A stretch of DNA of 64,000 nucleotides from Bubalus kerabau (GCF_029407905.1 NC_073625.1:173496240-173560239); one strand, 5' to 3'; shown: positions 11,404 to 22,739, numbered from the stretch's first letter. The notes: generated by a model not told the origin, from the sequence alone. A program made the numbers and translations.

Positions 11404-11415
11404 TCCAACCAGTCC
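11360..11415. repeat. 28-bp perfect tandem duplication at insertion junction
   Basis: 11360-11387 and 11388-11415 are identical. Each copy consists of 16 bp of BovB 5' end (ttggacgaggggtatc) plus 12 bp of the target-site duplication (tccaaccagtcc). Confidence 0.95.
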
Positions 11416-11416
11416 A

Positions 11417-11727
11417 TCCTAAAGGAAATCAGTCCTGACTATTCATTGGAAGGACTGATGCTGAAGCTGAAACTCCAATACTTTGGTCACCTGATGTGAA
11501 GAACTGACTTCACTGGAAAAGACCCTGATGCTTTCCAGATCAGAAAGATTGAAGGTAGGAGGAGAAGGGGAGGGCAGAGGATGAGATGACTGGATGACAT
11601 CACCGACTCAATGGACACAAGTTTGAGCAAGCTCTGGGAGTTGATGATGGACAGTGAAGCCTGGCATGCTGCAGTCCATGGGGTCACAAAGAGTCAGACA
11701 CAATTGAGCGACTGAACTGAACTGAAC
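11417..11727 (+). mobile_element. BovB 3' arm, second part and 3' tail
   Basis: Continuation of the 7409-8010 arm after the nested element, encoding the degenerate C-terminal region (DYSLEGLMLKLK-type sequence) and ending in a (ctgaa)n tail at 11711-11727. It is immediately followed by the right outer target-site duplication, tagtaagccaggc (11728-11740). Confidence 0.9.
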
Positions 11728-11740
11728 TAGTAAGCCAGGC

Positions 11741-12930
11741 TAGGAAAACAACATCCCTGGCGTTACTTGCATATGGGGTAACCATGTGACATTGCAATGC
11801 TGGATAAGACAGAAGCAGAAGTTAATAGATGAGGCTTCCCAGAAAGCTCTTCAAACAGGCAGACCCAAGTCGTATGAGTGCTTGTCTTTTGTTCTTCTAT
11901 TTATTCTCACTCACAATACAGTCATTGCACAGAAGGTGAAGCTGCTGTCTTGCACATCACCCCCAGACATCAACCGCAGCCTGGATGGCTGAGAAGATGG
12001 ATGGAAAGAGTCAGGTCTCTGATAGCATCGTGGAGCCACTGAAGCCATCCAGGTTGACCACCTCTGGGTTCTCATTACATAAGGAAAGGGACCCCTGGTT
12101 TAGTTAAGGCAAAGCTAATCAGATTTCTGTTACCCCCAAGCACAATGGGAATTTCTGGAAACAGGAACTCCTTGATTGATGCATCTTCAGAGAATGTGGA
12201 AACATTCAATTACATGATTAAAAAGGGTGCAGTGAGCAGGTTTCACAGTTTTGATTGGGATCGTTTTATTTAGAAGTTTTATTGTTGACCCCTCTCTGAA
12301 AGCACATAGTCACTGTTGTGAAGAGAACAGGGATTGAAGAGGCAAGAAATGATGACATAATCTCTTTGAGTTCTCAAGAAGAACATGGGGTTTTAAACCA
12401 AAAACGTGAAAGCCAAGCCAGTCCTGCTGGCAGCTAGACTGTTGGTTTTCACACCTGCATGGCAGCGATGTTCAGGCAAGCCCCCCACCCTCCAAAACGT
12501 TTGGAAGGAGACTGAGCAAGGCCATTCTCTAAACACAAGAGTGACTGACCGACCCCCTTCTTCTGAGAAATCTGACTGCTACCTCTTCATCAGTTACAAC
12601 CAAGTCTGGTGCCCCCTGTTTTCTAGATAACATTAGATGTTCATTACCAAAATGCTCTGTTATTGGCTGCATCTGGCTAGGACTGCCCCCCACCTTCCTT
12701 ATGCCATCTGAGAATCACTCAGCATCTGAGAATCACTCAACACTGTGTGGTCCTGTGAGAAGTCCCTCCCAGGTCCCCTCTCCTGAGCCTCTGGGCCCAT
12801 CCTCTCCTGCAAGCCCAGTAAATCTACTATCTTTATCTTCGACTGCAGGTGAGCACCTGGTAATCTTTGGTCAGCTGACTTTAATAGATTATATGAAAGC
12901 CAAAGTTATAAGCCCCTACCACCTCTAGTA
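11741..12930. other. Unique sequence, no gene or clear repeat
   Basis: Mixed-composition DNA without recognised repeats. The only notable structure is a tandem 18-bp duplication (12705-12722 / 12723-12740, catctgagaatcactca core). Short open frames here have no family resemblance. Confidence 0.45.
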
Positions 12931-13135
12931 GGGCTTCCCAGGTGGCTCACTGGTAAAGAATCCCCCTTCAATGCAGGAGGTGCAGGAGACACAGGTTCAG
13001 TCCCTGGGTCAGGAAGATCCCCTGGAGGAGGAAATGGCGACCCACTCTAATATTCTTGCCCGTAAATCCTGTGGACAGAGGAGCATGGTGGGCCACAGTC
13101 CATGGGGTTGCAAAGAGTCAGACACGACTGACTGA
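12931..13135 (+). repeat. Bov-tA SINE
   Basis: Full tRNA-like head (gggcttcccaggtggctcac) followed by the BovA body ending in 'gtcagacacgactgact'. A CA-rich tail/microsatellite follows. Confidence 0.9.
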
Positions 13136-13138
13136 GTG

Positions 13139-13166
13139 CGCACACACACAAACACACACATACACA
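13139..13166. repeat. (CA)n microsatellite
   Basis: Short interrupted CA repeat directly behind the Bov-tA SINE, probably derived from its tail. Confidence 0.85.
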
Positions 13167-13169
13167 CCT

Positions 13170-13720
13170 TCTAGTGGTCCAAAGAGAGGTTCAGGAAGGG
13201 GTGCCAAGGGCTCCCGGCAGCACACTCGGGACTGGAGCTGTTGTAACTTTGTCTCCACACCTGTGTGTTCTTCCAGCACTGACTGGAGGCATAAGAAAAA
13301 GAGCGGAGATGGCCACCACCACCTTCCCCAGCTCTCGTCCCCTCCAGAGTTCTTGGAAAGCTCCCCTCTCCTGTTTGTTCTTATCAGTCAGTCCTGACTG
13401 GGTCCATGTGGAAAAAAGACAAAATGTTCAGGGGAGAAACGGTGAGGCCCTTGCACCAGGCAGGGAAGAGGAGGTTTTCCCGGGTTGGGCAGGCCTGAAG
13501 TTCATCAGCATTAGATATAGGAGGCTCACTGAGCCCTGGCCTTGCAGTCATTTGCAGGTGTTTCTGAAACATGATCTGATCAGAGAAAACATCCCAAATG
13601 AAGATTGTAACTAAAAGGGTCAAGGAATATTTTCCAAAGAGAGACTCCATGGAGGCTTCAAATAGTCTTTGAAGGTCAGCAGGATAATGATTAAAAACAA
13701 CTAAGTCTTCAATGTGGGCT
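13170..13720. other. Unique sequence, no gene seen
   Basis: Open frames up to about 146 codons occur on both strands, but the translations have no recognised domain and show no splice or codon-bias support. I treat the stretch as non-coding. Confidence 0.45.
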
Positions 13721-13724
13721 ATAT

Positions 13725-13865
13725 CAGTGCCTCTCAACGTTGTCTACAAGTTAGAATCAGCTGGAGGGTCAAAAGAATGCCCATGCCTGGGACCCTACCC
13801 CAGACCAATCATGCTAGAATCCATCAACCTAGGAGACAATAAGAAGCCCCAGGGAGTTCTTTTTG
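13725..13865 (+). mobile_element. MER5A-like hAT DNA transposon fragment
   Basis: Starts with cagtgcctctcaacgttg and contains ttagaatcagctgg and atgcctgggaccctacccca, matching the internal phrases of the non-autonomous hAT-Charlie element MER5A. The 3' end is less clear. Confidence 0.65.
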
Positions 13866-14189
13866 TCCACTTTCTCTCCTTGTGTAATACTTACCAACTC
13901 TTTTGCCCCATCAGCCCTAGGGATCTTCACTCTTAGAAAGTCTGAACGTTGAGTGTAAAGGAATGCTTCTCAAAGGTCGAGACCAACCACGACCCCCCTT
14001 TCCTGGGTGGGATGCCACTAGGCTGTCGTATACCAAGTCTGATCATGCCTCGCTTCACCAAATGGAGATGAACAAACACCAGTTTTGAGTTGTAAGTTTG
14101 CCTATCAAATTAGCAGTGATTTTTAAAGAAAGCTCTTCCTCCTTGGTGACTCAGTATTAAGAAGGTTGCAGTGAGAATGTGTCTCACTA

Positions 14190-14300
14190 TTGTCATGGGA
14201 GTGTAAATTAGACCTCTTCTGGAGTGAGATTTGTGTGTATGTATCAATAATTTAGAAATTCCCCACTTAGGATCCTACCCTAGGAAATCATTTATATTTA
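14190..14300 (+). mobile_element. Old L1 3' fragment
   Basis: The 'gaaattccccacttaggatc' / 'ctaccctaggaaatcattt' pattern is typical of the sense 3' part of mammalian L1 elements. Short and diverged. Confidence 0.45.
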
Positions 14301-14399
14301 GATTGTAGGAACTAGAATGCTTTCAGCTGCCAGCAGCCGGAAATTCAATTAATATAGCAACAGTAGTCCGATGTTTATTGATCATGTAACAAGAAGTCT

Positions 14400-14572
14400 G
14401 GGCTTCCCAGGTGCCACTAGCGGTAAAGAACCTGCCTGCTAATGCAGGAGAAATAAGGTTCTCCGGAAGAGAGCATGACAACCCACTTGAGTATTCTTGC
14501 CTGGAGAATCCCATTGACAGAGGAGCCTTACGGGCTACGGTCCATTACATCACAGAGTCAGACACGACTGAA
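14400..14572 (+). repeat. Bov-tA SINE (diverged)
   Basis: Head ggcttcccaggtgccactag, body 'gagtattcttgcctggagaa' and end 'gtcagacacgactga'. The tRNA-like B box is eroded. Confidence 0.85.
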
Positions 14573-15597
14573 GGAACTTGGCCTTCAGGCAACAAAAAGT
14601 CTGGTGGAAAGAAGTCCCAGAGTTGGTTTGGTGTATCCATGATGTAAGGAAGGACCTCAGAGCTTTCTTTTCCCACTCTGCAATCCACAGTTTGTCTTCT
14701 CTCCTGATGGTGGCGCTATCAGCTGTTTGCAACTCAAAGTGTCCTGTTCTTACACGACAGTGGCCAAGCAGCAAAGAAGAGAGAAGGGGAAAAACAGACT
14801 TTCTTCAAGAAATGCATTCCCAGAAGCCTCTGAAACACTTTCCTTCTAATTTCATTGTTCAACGTAGGACAACATGCCTGCCCCTCAGACATGTCATTAA
14901 CAGAGGGACTGAGGTCGCCATGATGGATGTGCCTGCCTACACAGCATCAGGGTACTTTTGGAAGGGAAGGAAGGCGAGTGATTTCTGGGTGAGCAGCCAA
15001 CAGTGTCTGTCACTGGAAATTAAAATTTTCATACAATATGTTTGGTGTAGTGTTATTCATAAATATTAAGAAATGGAAACTCGGGGGTTATAAAATTACA
15101 ATGTATTTGTTTGGATGAAGAAACTACTAAAACTAAGGCATAAAAGCTGGCTTCTAATCATTTCTGTCTGACTTCAAACCCGCTATGTCAGCCGCTACTT
15201 CCTCCTTGGGTTTAACAAAAGCATTCACAACAATAGAAGCAAAAGCAATAGAAAATCTTCCAAAATGTGTTAGGTTTCTTAATAAAAAACAGCCAATGCA
15301 ATATGATACCCCCATTCTTCAAGGGTGAGGGTTAGCCAAGGGGTTCCTGACATCCTTAGCCCGACTGTCAGTTTTGAGAGATTAGTGGACTCTTCTGAAA
15401 TTCTTTGCCTGATTCCTGCTGAGAGACCAAAAACAGATAAAAGTTAAAACAATGTCAGCTTATGTTTCCATGGCTTCTGCCTGCCTTACTGGGTTACCCA
15501 TAATGTAATTCAAACACCAAAGACCTTCAGTCAAGCCCAGGGTATGTGAAAAAGACTGATTAAAGAAAAAGAATTACTGGAGGATTTAGATAATGGT
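14573..15597. other. Unique sequence, no gene seen
   Basis: A 163-codon open frame (14578-15069, plus) begins at the edge of the SINE and has no recognisable domain. The stretch becomes AT-rich after 15000. I see no supported exon. Confidence 0.4.
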
Positions 15598-15610
15598 AAC
15601 ATGGTTTTCT

Positions 15611-17359
15611 TCCAGATGTTCAAGCTGGTTTTAGAAAAGGCAGAGGAACCAGAGATCAAATTGCCAACATCTGCTGGATCATTGAAAAAGGAAGAGAGTT
15701 CCAGAAAAACATCTATTTTTATTATGCCAAAGCCTTTGACTGTGTGGATCACAATAAACAGTGGAAAATTCTGAAAGAGATGGGAATACCAGACCACCTG
15801 ACCTGCCTCTTGAGAAACCTATGTGCAGGTCAGGAAGCAACAGTTAGAACTGGACATGGAACAACAGACTGGTTCCAAATAGGAAAAGGAGTACGTCAAG
15901 GCTGTATATTGTCACCCTGCTTATTTAACTTATATGCAGAGTACATCATGAGAAACGCTGGACTGGAAGAAGCACAAGCTGGAATCAAGATTGCTGGGAG
16001 AAATATCAATAACCTCAGATATGCAGATGACACCACCCTTATGGCAGAAAGTGAAGAGGAACTCAAAAGCCTCTTGATGAAAGTGAAAGAGGAGAGTGAA
16101 AAAGTTGGCTTAAAGCTCAACATTTAGAAAATGAAGATCATGGCATCCGGTCCCATCTTCATGGGAAACAGATGTTCCCCATCTATGGAGAAACAGTGTC
16201 AACTTTACAGTGGAAACAGTGTCAGACTTTATTTTTTTGGGCTCCAAAATCATTGCAGATGGTGACTGCAGCCATGAAATTAAAAGATGTTTACTCCTTG
16301 GAAGGAAAGTTATGACCAACCTAGATAGCATATTCAAAAGCAGACACATTACTTTGCCAACAAAGGTCTGTCTAGTCAAGGCTATGGTTTTTCCAGTGGT
16401 CATGTGTGGATGTGAGAGTTGGACTGTGAAGAAAACTGAGCGCCGAAGAATTGATGCTTTTGAAGTGTGGTGTTGGAGAAGACTCTTGAGAGTCCCTTGG
16501 ACTGCAAGGAGATCCTACCAGTCCATTCTAAAGGAGATCAGTCCTGGGTGTTCTTTGGAAGGAATGATGCTAAAGCTGAAACTCCAGTACTTTGGCCACC
16601 TCATGCGAAGAGTTGACTCATTGGAAAAGACTCTGATGCTGGAAGGGATTGGGGGCAGGAGGAGAAGGGGACGACAGAGGATGAGATGGCTGGATGGCAT
16701 CACTGACTCGATGGACATAAGTTTGAGTGAACTCCAGGAGTTGGTGATGGACAGGGAGGCCTGGTGTGCTGCAGTTTGAGAGAGTCATTTCCTAGGCAGG
16801 TTGATAGGGAGTCTAGGGGTCCCCAAGGAGAGAGGGGTCTGGAATTCTCAAGGAGGAAGAAAGGACAAACTTTTTTTCTTTCTCCACATTCCTTAGGATT
16901 ATATAACAATAATGTATCCTGCCTAAGGACAGTCTTTGGATTAAACCATCTGTTATCTTAAAATGTTAATTATGGGAGTAGACCTGGTCTTTACAAGGAT
17001 GTATCTTGCCTGAGGACAGTGTTATCTTAAAATGTAAATTATGGGAGTAGGTCTGATGAGGTCTTTACAACCTCCAGGCATGCTTTGGATTATATAACTT
17101 CATTGTTAACACTAGCAGGCGGGTACTGTTTCTGCCCCCTTCTGATGCCTATGTCAGAAGCTTTCTCTATCTCCTTTATACTTTAATAAAACTTTATCAC
17201 ACAAAAGCTCTGAGTGATCAACCCTCATCTCTGGCTCCGGATTGAATTCTTCTCCTCCGGGGGCCAGGAATCCCGGTGTATTCGCGTGATTCAACAATAA
17301 CCTTTCAAGTTCCTGGGGTTGCAAAGAGTCGGACACGACTGAGCGACTGAACTGAACTG
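15611..17359 (+). mobile_element. 5'-truncated BovB carrying a solo LTR
   Basis: Runs from the RT region ('tccagatgttcaagctgg') to a (ctgaa)n tail, with 13-bp target-site duplications aacatggttttct at 15598-15610 and 17360-17372. YADDT lies near 16018-16032. A frame break (TAG near 16125) and a short duplicated segment around 16160-16215 destroy the ORF. It is interrupted at 16777-17307 by an ERV LTR. Confidence 0.9.
16777..17307 (+). mobile_element. Solo ERV LTR (531 bp)
   Basis: Begins tgagagag and ends ctttca (TG...CA). It is flanked by a 4-bp duplication, agtt (16773-16776 / 17308-17311), inside an otherwise continuous BovB 3' end. A polyadenylation signal, aataaa, lies at 17185-17190, and the upstream part holds an imperfect tandem duplication (16912-16997 / 16999-17072). 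No internal retroviral genes are attached, as expected after LTR-LTR recombination. The 4-bp duplication suits a class I (gamma-like) ERV. Confidence 0.85.
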
Positions 17360-17372
17360 AACATGGTTTTCT

Positions 17373-18280
17373 GACAATAATGGAAGATAAGTGTCAAAGT
17401 TGAAGGGATTCTTGTGGGTCTTTGCCTCAGGCCCTCTCTACGGATGGGTCTGCCCATTCCGTTCTATATGGACGGACTGGTTGTGAATGTGGCAAACCCT
17501 ACTGGCCTGTTACTTGCCTTCCAGAACTGTACTGTCCCCCTTTCCTCTTTTAGTTTTTCTATCAGAGAACAGAAAGGGGTGTCAAGGGAAAGCTAGATGC
17601 CAATTTAGTTATTTTGTTAATTAATAGGTCTGGCTATATTTTTGCTGGCGAAGAAAAATTGCTACCTTTCTTTGGTACTGTGACGTGGTTAGATGTGAAG
17701 TATCTAAAATCTAGGCAGATCTCAAAATTCACAATGTCTTTTCCTCTCAAAGCCACCCTTATGTTTACACAGAATAACCACAACATTTTTCTTGGGCTTT
17801 GCAAAGGCCGTCACAAGCTCATTCTGTTTGCTTTGTAAGAAGGGTGCACAGTGAGACCTGCAGTCTGACGGGATGGGGACTCTCACCACCTTGAGGACGG
17901 ATGGACCCACGCTTGTCATGGTTACCTGACCATTTCACACTTGTTTTACAGTCTCATTTATTTCAGAGATTCAATTTTCCATTTATAGGTGCCAGGCTTG
18001 TAGGTGGCTTGGAAAACAACAGCAAGAACAATAGCAACAACCATTTTGCCTTCAGTCTAACAGCAAAAATGGACGTGTGGCATGGACACCCTTGTGAGAG
18101 CAGGGTCTGTGTTCCTGGGCAGTTCCTCCTCTAGGTCTCTCATGCCACCCCTACTCCACCCCCACTTTGGAAATCTAGTCTTGCTGATGTGGACGCTTAT
18201 CTTTCTCTGGAAACTCCTACTCGCTCTTCAAGGCTCCACTCAAAGTTTTCTTCCATCTGGAGGGGCTCCCCAAATCTCCC
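17373..18280. other. Unique sequence, no gene seen
   Basis: No recognised repeat and no convincing exon. Open frames of 60-80 codons are not supported by motifs or context. Confidence 0.4.
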
Positions 18281-18282
18281 AG

Positions 18283-18985
18283 GCAGAATTTTTTTTATTG
18301 GAGTATAATTGCTTTATAATGTTATGTTAGTTTCTGCTACACACCAAAGTGAGTCAGCTATATGTATACATGTATCCTCTCCTTGAACCTCTGTCCCTCT
18401 CCCCCCATCCCACCCACCCCTCTAGGTCATCAGAGTGCTGAGCTTCCCACTAGCTTTCTAAATAGATCAGTTCAGTCAGTTCAGTCGCTCAGTCATGTCC
18501 AGCTCTTTGCAACCCCATGGACTGCAGCACGCCAGGCTTCCCTGTCCATCACCAATTCTTGGAGCTTGCTCAAACCCATGTCCATCGAGTTGGTGATGCC
18601 ATCTATTCTAAATAGATACATGGTGTATATATGTCAGCCCTCCTCTCCCAATGTGTCTCACCCTCCTCTTTCCCTCTGTTTCCACATGTCTGTTCTCTAC
18701 AGCTGAGTCTCTATTCCTGCCCTGCAAACAAGCTCATCTTTACCATCTTTCTGGATTCCATATACATGCATTAATATAAATACTTGTTTTTCTCTTTCTA
18801 ACTTGCCTCACTCTGTACGACAGACTCCAGGTCCCTCCACATCACTACAAATGATCCAATTTCATTTCTTTTTATGACTGATATTCCATCATATGTATGT
18901 ACCACATCTTCTTTATCCATTCCTCTGTTAATGGACATTTAGGTTGCTTCTACGTTCTTAGGCGGAATTGACACCTCTCTCTTCT
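18283..18985 (-). mobile_element. L1 3' region, antisense (ruminant/artiodactyl type)
   Basis: Reads 'ttttttattggagtataatt' at the low end (A-tail and 3' UTR on the minus strand) and continues through 'actgatattccatcat' to 'ggacatttaggttgcttc', a typical antisense L1 3' end. It is interrupted at 18468-18605 by a small BovB fragment with target-site duplications. Confidence 0.75.
18468..18605 (-). mobile_element. 138-bp 5'-truncated BovB 3' end
   Basis: Only the last BovB bases, with a tcagttcagtcagttcag tail (minus orientation). It is bounded by a perfect 12-bp target-site duplication, ttctaaatagat (18456-18467 / 18606-18617), a clean short target-primed insertion. Confidence 0.9.
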
Positions 18986-19111
18986 TGGTGCTCTTGGAGC
19001 ATTAATACCCACCTACGTTGAATTGGGATGATTTGATTTTCTGTTTTCTTGACTGTGCTTCAAGTCTTCCAGAGGCAAGATAGTGTCTCAGGAACAAAGC
19101 AGGGCAACACT

Positions 19112-19335
19112 GCTATGAAAGTGAGTGAAAGTGAAGTCACTCAGTCGTGTCTGACTCTTAGCAATCCCACGGACTGTAGCCTACCAGGCTCCTCCGTCCA
19201 TAGGATTTTCCAGGCAAGAGTACTGGAGTGGGCTGCTATTTCCTTCTCCAGGGGATCTTCTTGACCCAGGGATTGAACCCAGGTTTCCTGCATTTTAGGC
19301 AGACGCTTTACCACCTGAGCCACCAGGAAAGTCAC
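19112..19335 (-). repeat. Bov-tA SINE, antisense
   Basis: 'gtcactcagtcgtgtctgac' at the low end through to 'ccacctgagccaccaggaaa' at the high end, i.e. a full-length Bov-tA on the minus strand. Confidence 0.9.
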
Positions 19336-19410
19336 TAAAGATAGTGTCTATTTCATTTTAAATCAATTTCTGATTTAAAAATTATGAAATATTTTCTACA
19401 TACAGTAGAA

Positions 19411-19425
19411 CATATATATACAATA

Positions 19426-19465
<40 letters not shown>
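19411..19465. repeat. (TA)n microsatellite
   Basis: Uninterrupted TA dinucleotides over most of the stretch, followed by a short ATA/ATAA run (19482-19494). Likely length-polymorphic and able to extrude a cruciform. Confidence 0.95.
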
Positions 19466-19467
<2 letters not shown>

Positions 19468-20082
19468 CACATATATGGTAATAATAATAATAAAAAATTT
19501 GTGTAGCCAACCTTCATTTAAGTACAGAGACTGGGACACCTTCCCATGGGCCCCTCCTTCTGTCTTTCATCCTGAAGTAACTCCTATTCTCAGGTATGTA
19601 TTATTCCCCTGTTTTTCTTTATAGATTTACAACATATGTATACATCTTGTGAAAAAATGCCTGTTGTCCCCAGTTGTTCGATTGGGGATTTAAAACTTTG
19701 CCCATTTAGTGACTGGAAAACAGTATTTTGTTGCACTTTTAATTTGCATTTTCACAGTTACTAATGCGGTGAGGCTCATAAACCATGCCGAGGTGTAGTT
19801 AAATGTGTTTATTGGTCATTTGGGTCTCCTTTTTCAGTGAAAACTTTTTTTGTCTTTATTTTGCTACAGGGTTGTTTTCTTTATCTTATTGATTTCTTCT
19901 TATATTTGGATGCTAAGTCCTTGTCAGTTATTTGTATTGAGAACATATTCTCCTAGCCTGTCATTTGCCTTTTCAATTTCTTTATGACTTTTTCAGATGA
20001 ACTTAACTCCTGATTTTAGTGTGGTTTATTTTGTCAATCATTTCCTTTTTTGTTTGACATTTTTGTGTTGTGTGTTTAAAAA

Positions 20083-20260
20083 AAAATACTTTATTTGTCT
20101 GCAGCGGGTCTTAGTTGCGGCATGCAGGAACTTTATTTGTGGTGTGTGAACTGTTAGTTGCAGGTGTGGGAATCCAGTTCCCTGGGTCAAACCTGGGACC
20201 CCTGCATTGGGAGCACCGAGTCTTGGTCACCGGACCAAGACAGCAGGGAGGTCCCTGTGC
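20083..20260 (-). repeat. CHR-type SINE, antisense
   Basis: Contains 'cttagttgcggcatgcagga' and an antisense head ending 'caggga ggtccct'. A perfect 12-bp target-site duplication, tgtgtttaaaaa, lies at 20071-20082 and 20261-20272. Confidence 0.9.
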
Positions 20261-20393
20261 TGTGTTTAAAAATCCTTTCCCAATTGATCTTAAAGATATT
20301 CTTTGTATTTTCTTTTAAAATCATTAGAGCTCAGCCTTTCATATTTAACAGTTTATTTGGGAGAATGGCATTAAAACATGTATAATATCATAT

Positions 20394-20600
20394 AAGAAAC
20401 GAATTGCCAGTCCAGGTTCGATGCAGGATACAGGAAGCTTGGGGCTGGTGCACTGGGATGACCCAGAAGGATGGTATGGGGAGGAAGGTGGGAGGGGGGT
20501 TCAGGATGGGGAACACGTGTACACCTGTGGCGGATTCATGTCGATGTATGGCAAAACCAATACAACATTGTAAAGTAAAAAAAAAAAAAAAAGCAATAAA
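20394..20600 (+). mobile_element. 5'-truncated ruminant L1 (L1_BT-type) 3' UTR with poly(A)
   Basis: About 200 bp matching the end of the L1_BT 3' UTR ('caggttcgatgcaggataca' ... 'tggcaaaaccaatacaacat') followed by an A-rich tail (20577-20600). Confidence 0.8.
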
Positions 20601-21473
20601 ACAATAAAAACGATTAAGTGGACAAAAGGACAGCTAACTGATCCTAGCACTATTAGTTGGAAAGTCATCCTTTCCTTGCTGGCCTGTGGTTGCTCTCTGA
20701 TGTGTCACCCACACACGTGGGGCTCTGCTTATGGGCCTTTGCTTCTGGTCCTTTGGTATAGTTTTCTGTCCTGGGGCCAGTACTATATCATTACTAGGGT
20801 TCTATAGTAACTTATATTTCCTGACAAGGCAGGTTCCCCCTTCCCCCATATTTAGGAAAATTTTGGCTATTTTTGGCCATTTCCTCTTTCAAATACATTT
20901 TAAAATTAGCTGTGCAAGTTCCATGAAAAGTCAAAAAGGGAGGATTTTGATGAGCATTGCATCAAATCTAAAAGTTAACTTGGGGATAATGAATGATGTT
21001 GTGATATGGAGTCTTCCTATCAATAAACATTTGTTTTGATCTTGTCTCATGTCTGTGGTGAGAACTGTCTAGTGTTTTGGACAGCCTACTTCCCTTTTGT
21101 TTAGCTCACACCAGGACTACACCCCACTCCAGCTTTCCTAAGGGTGATGTGGCCCATGGGTGGGTTCTGAACAATGAAATGAGAGCAGAGATTGCCTTGT
21201 CCGGCACTGCCAGGCCTGGTGCTCCTCTGGGATCCTCCTTCCTTTTTGACTATTCCCCTTACTATAGAGGGATGCAGGGGATCATGAAGAGGATTCTGAG
21301 GCCCCAGGAAATAGAAGGCCACAAATTAGAAGAATCTGGTCCCCCAGTCCCTGTGTGGAAGTCTTCCCACTGAATACCCACACTGAACTTTTGGGAGAGC
21401 AAGAAAACAAAAAAACTAAACAACCCTTCTATTGTGTTATACCATCCAGAGTTTGGAGTTTGTTAGAATTGTT

Positions 21474-22537
21474 CAGTTCAAGTCAGTCGCTCAGTAGTGT
21501 CCAACTCTTTGTGACCCCATGGACTGCAGCATGCCAGGCCTCCCTGTCCATTGCCAACTCCTGGAGCCTACTCAAACTCATGTCCATCGTGTCGGTGATG
21601 CCATCCAGCCATTTCATCTTCTGTCATCCCCTTCTCCTCCTGCCTTCAATCTTTCCCAGCATCAGGGTCTTTTCAGATGAGTTGATTCTTCACATCAGGT
21701 ACTCAAAGTATTGGAGTTTCAGCTTCAGCATCAGTCCTTCCAATGAATAGTCAGGACTGATTTCCTTTAGGATGGACTGGCTGGATCTCCTTGCCGTCCA
21801 AGGGACTCTCAAGAGTCTTCTCCAACACCACAGTTCAAAAGCATCAATTCTTCGGTGCTCAGCTTTCTTTATAGTCCAACTCTCACATTCATACATGACC
21901 ACTGGAAAAACCATAGCTTTGACTAGATGGACCTTTGTTGGTAAAGTAATGTCTCTGCTTTTTAATATGCTGTCTAGGTGTGTCATAGCTTTCCTTCCAA
22001 GGAGCAAGCGTCTTTTAATTTCATGGCTGCAGTCACCATCTGCAATGATTTTAGAGCCTAAAAAAATTAAGTCTGTCACTGTTTCCATTGTTTCCCCATC
22101 TATTTCCTATGAAGTGATGAGACTGGATGCCATGATCTTAGTTTTCTGAATGTTGAGTTTAAAGCCAACTTTTTTACTCTCCTCTTTCATTTTCATCAAG
22201 AGGCTCTTTAGTTCTTCTTTGCTTTCTGCCAGAAGGGTGGTTCATCTGCATAACTAGGGTTATTGATATTTCTCCTGGCAATCTTGATTCCAGCTTGTGC
22301 TTCATTCAGACCAGCATTTCACATGATGTACTCTGCATATAAGTTAAATAAGCAGGGTGACAATATGCAGCCTTGACGTACTCCTTTCCTGATTTGGAAC
22401 CATTTTGTTGTTCCATGTCCAGTTCTAACTGTTGCTTCTTGATCTGCATACAGATTTCTCAGGAGGCAGGTCAGGTGGTCTGGTATTCCCATCTCTTTCA
22501 GAATTTTCCACAGTTTGTTGTGATCCACACAGTCAAA
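21474..22537 (-). mobile_element. 5'-truncated BovB, antisense
   Basis: From the (ctgaa)-type 3' tail at the low end ('gttcagttcaagtcagtcgc') to the RT region near 22537. The codons equivalent to YADDT are damaged near 22240 ('ggttcatctgcata'). The C-terminal signature is the DYSLEGLMLKLK type. No clear target-site duplication. Confidence 0.85.
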
Positions 22538-22739
22538 GTTAGTTAGGTTGTTAGTTTGGCGTTTGTTTATACTAATGTTCTCCCAATTACACTACACAAT
22601 TTGTTTCCATAAATCTGTCTTTTGTTAGATTTCTTCTTTAGGTATATTATCAGTTTGATTGCAGTTATATGTGGTATTTTATAAGAAAAAAAATTTTCCC
22701 CCACTATTACTGGTATGCAGAAATACAATTAGTGTTTCT

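Noticed and set aside
16777..17307. Possible provirus with coding region
   Set aside because: Continuous BovB sequence directly flanks both ends and no gag, pol or env-like sequence is present; it is a solo LTR.
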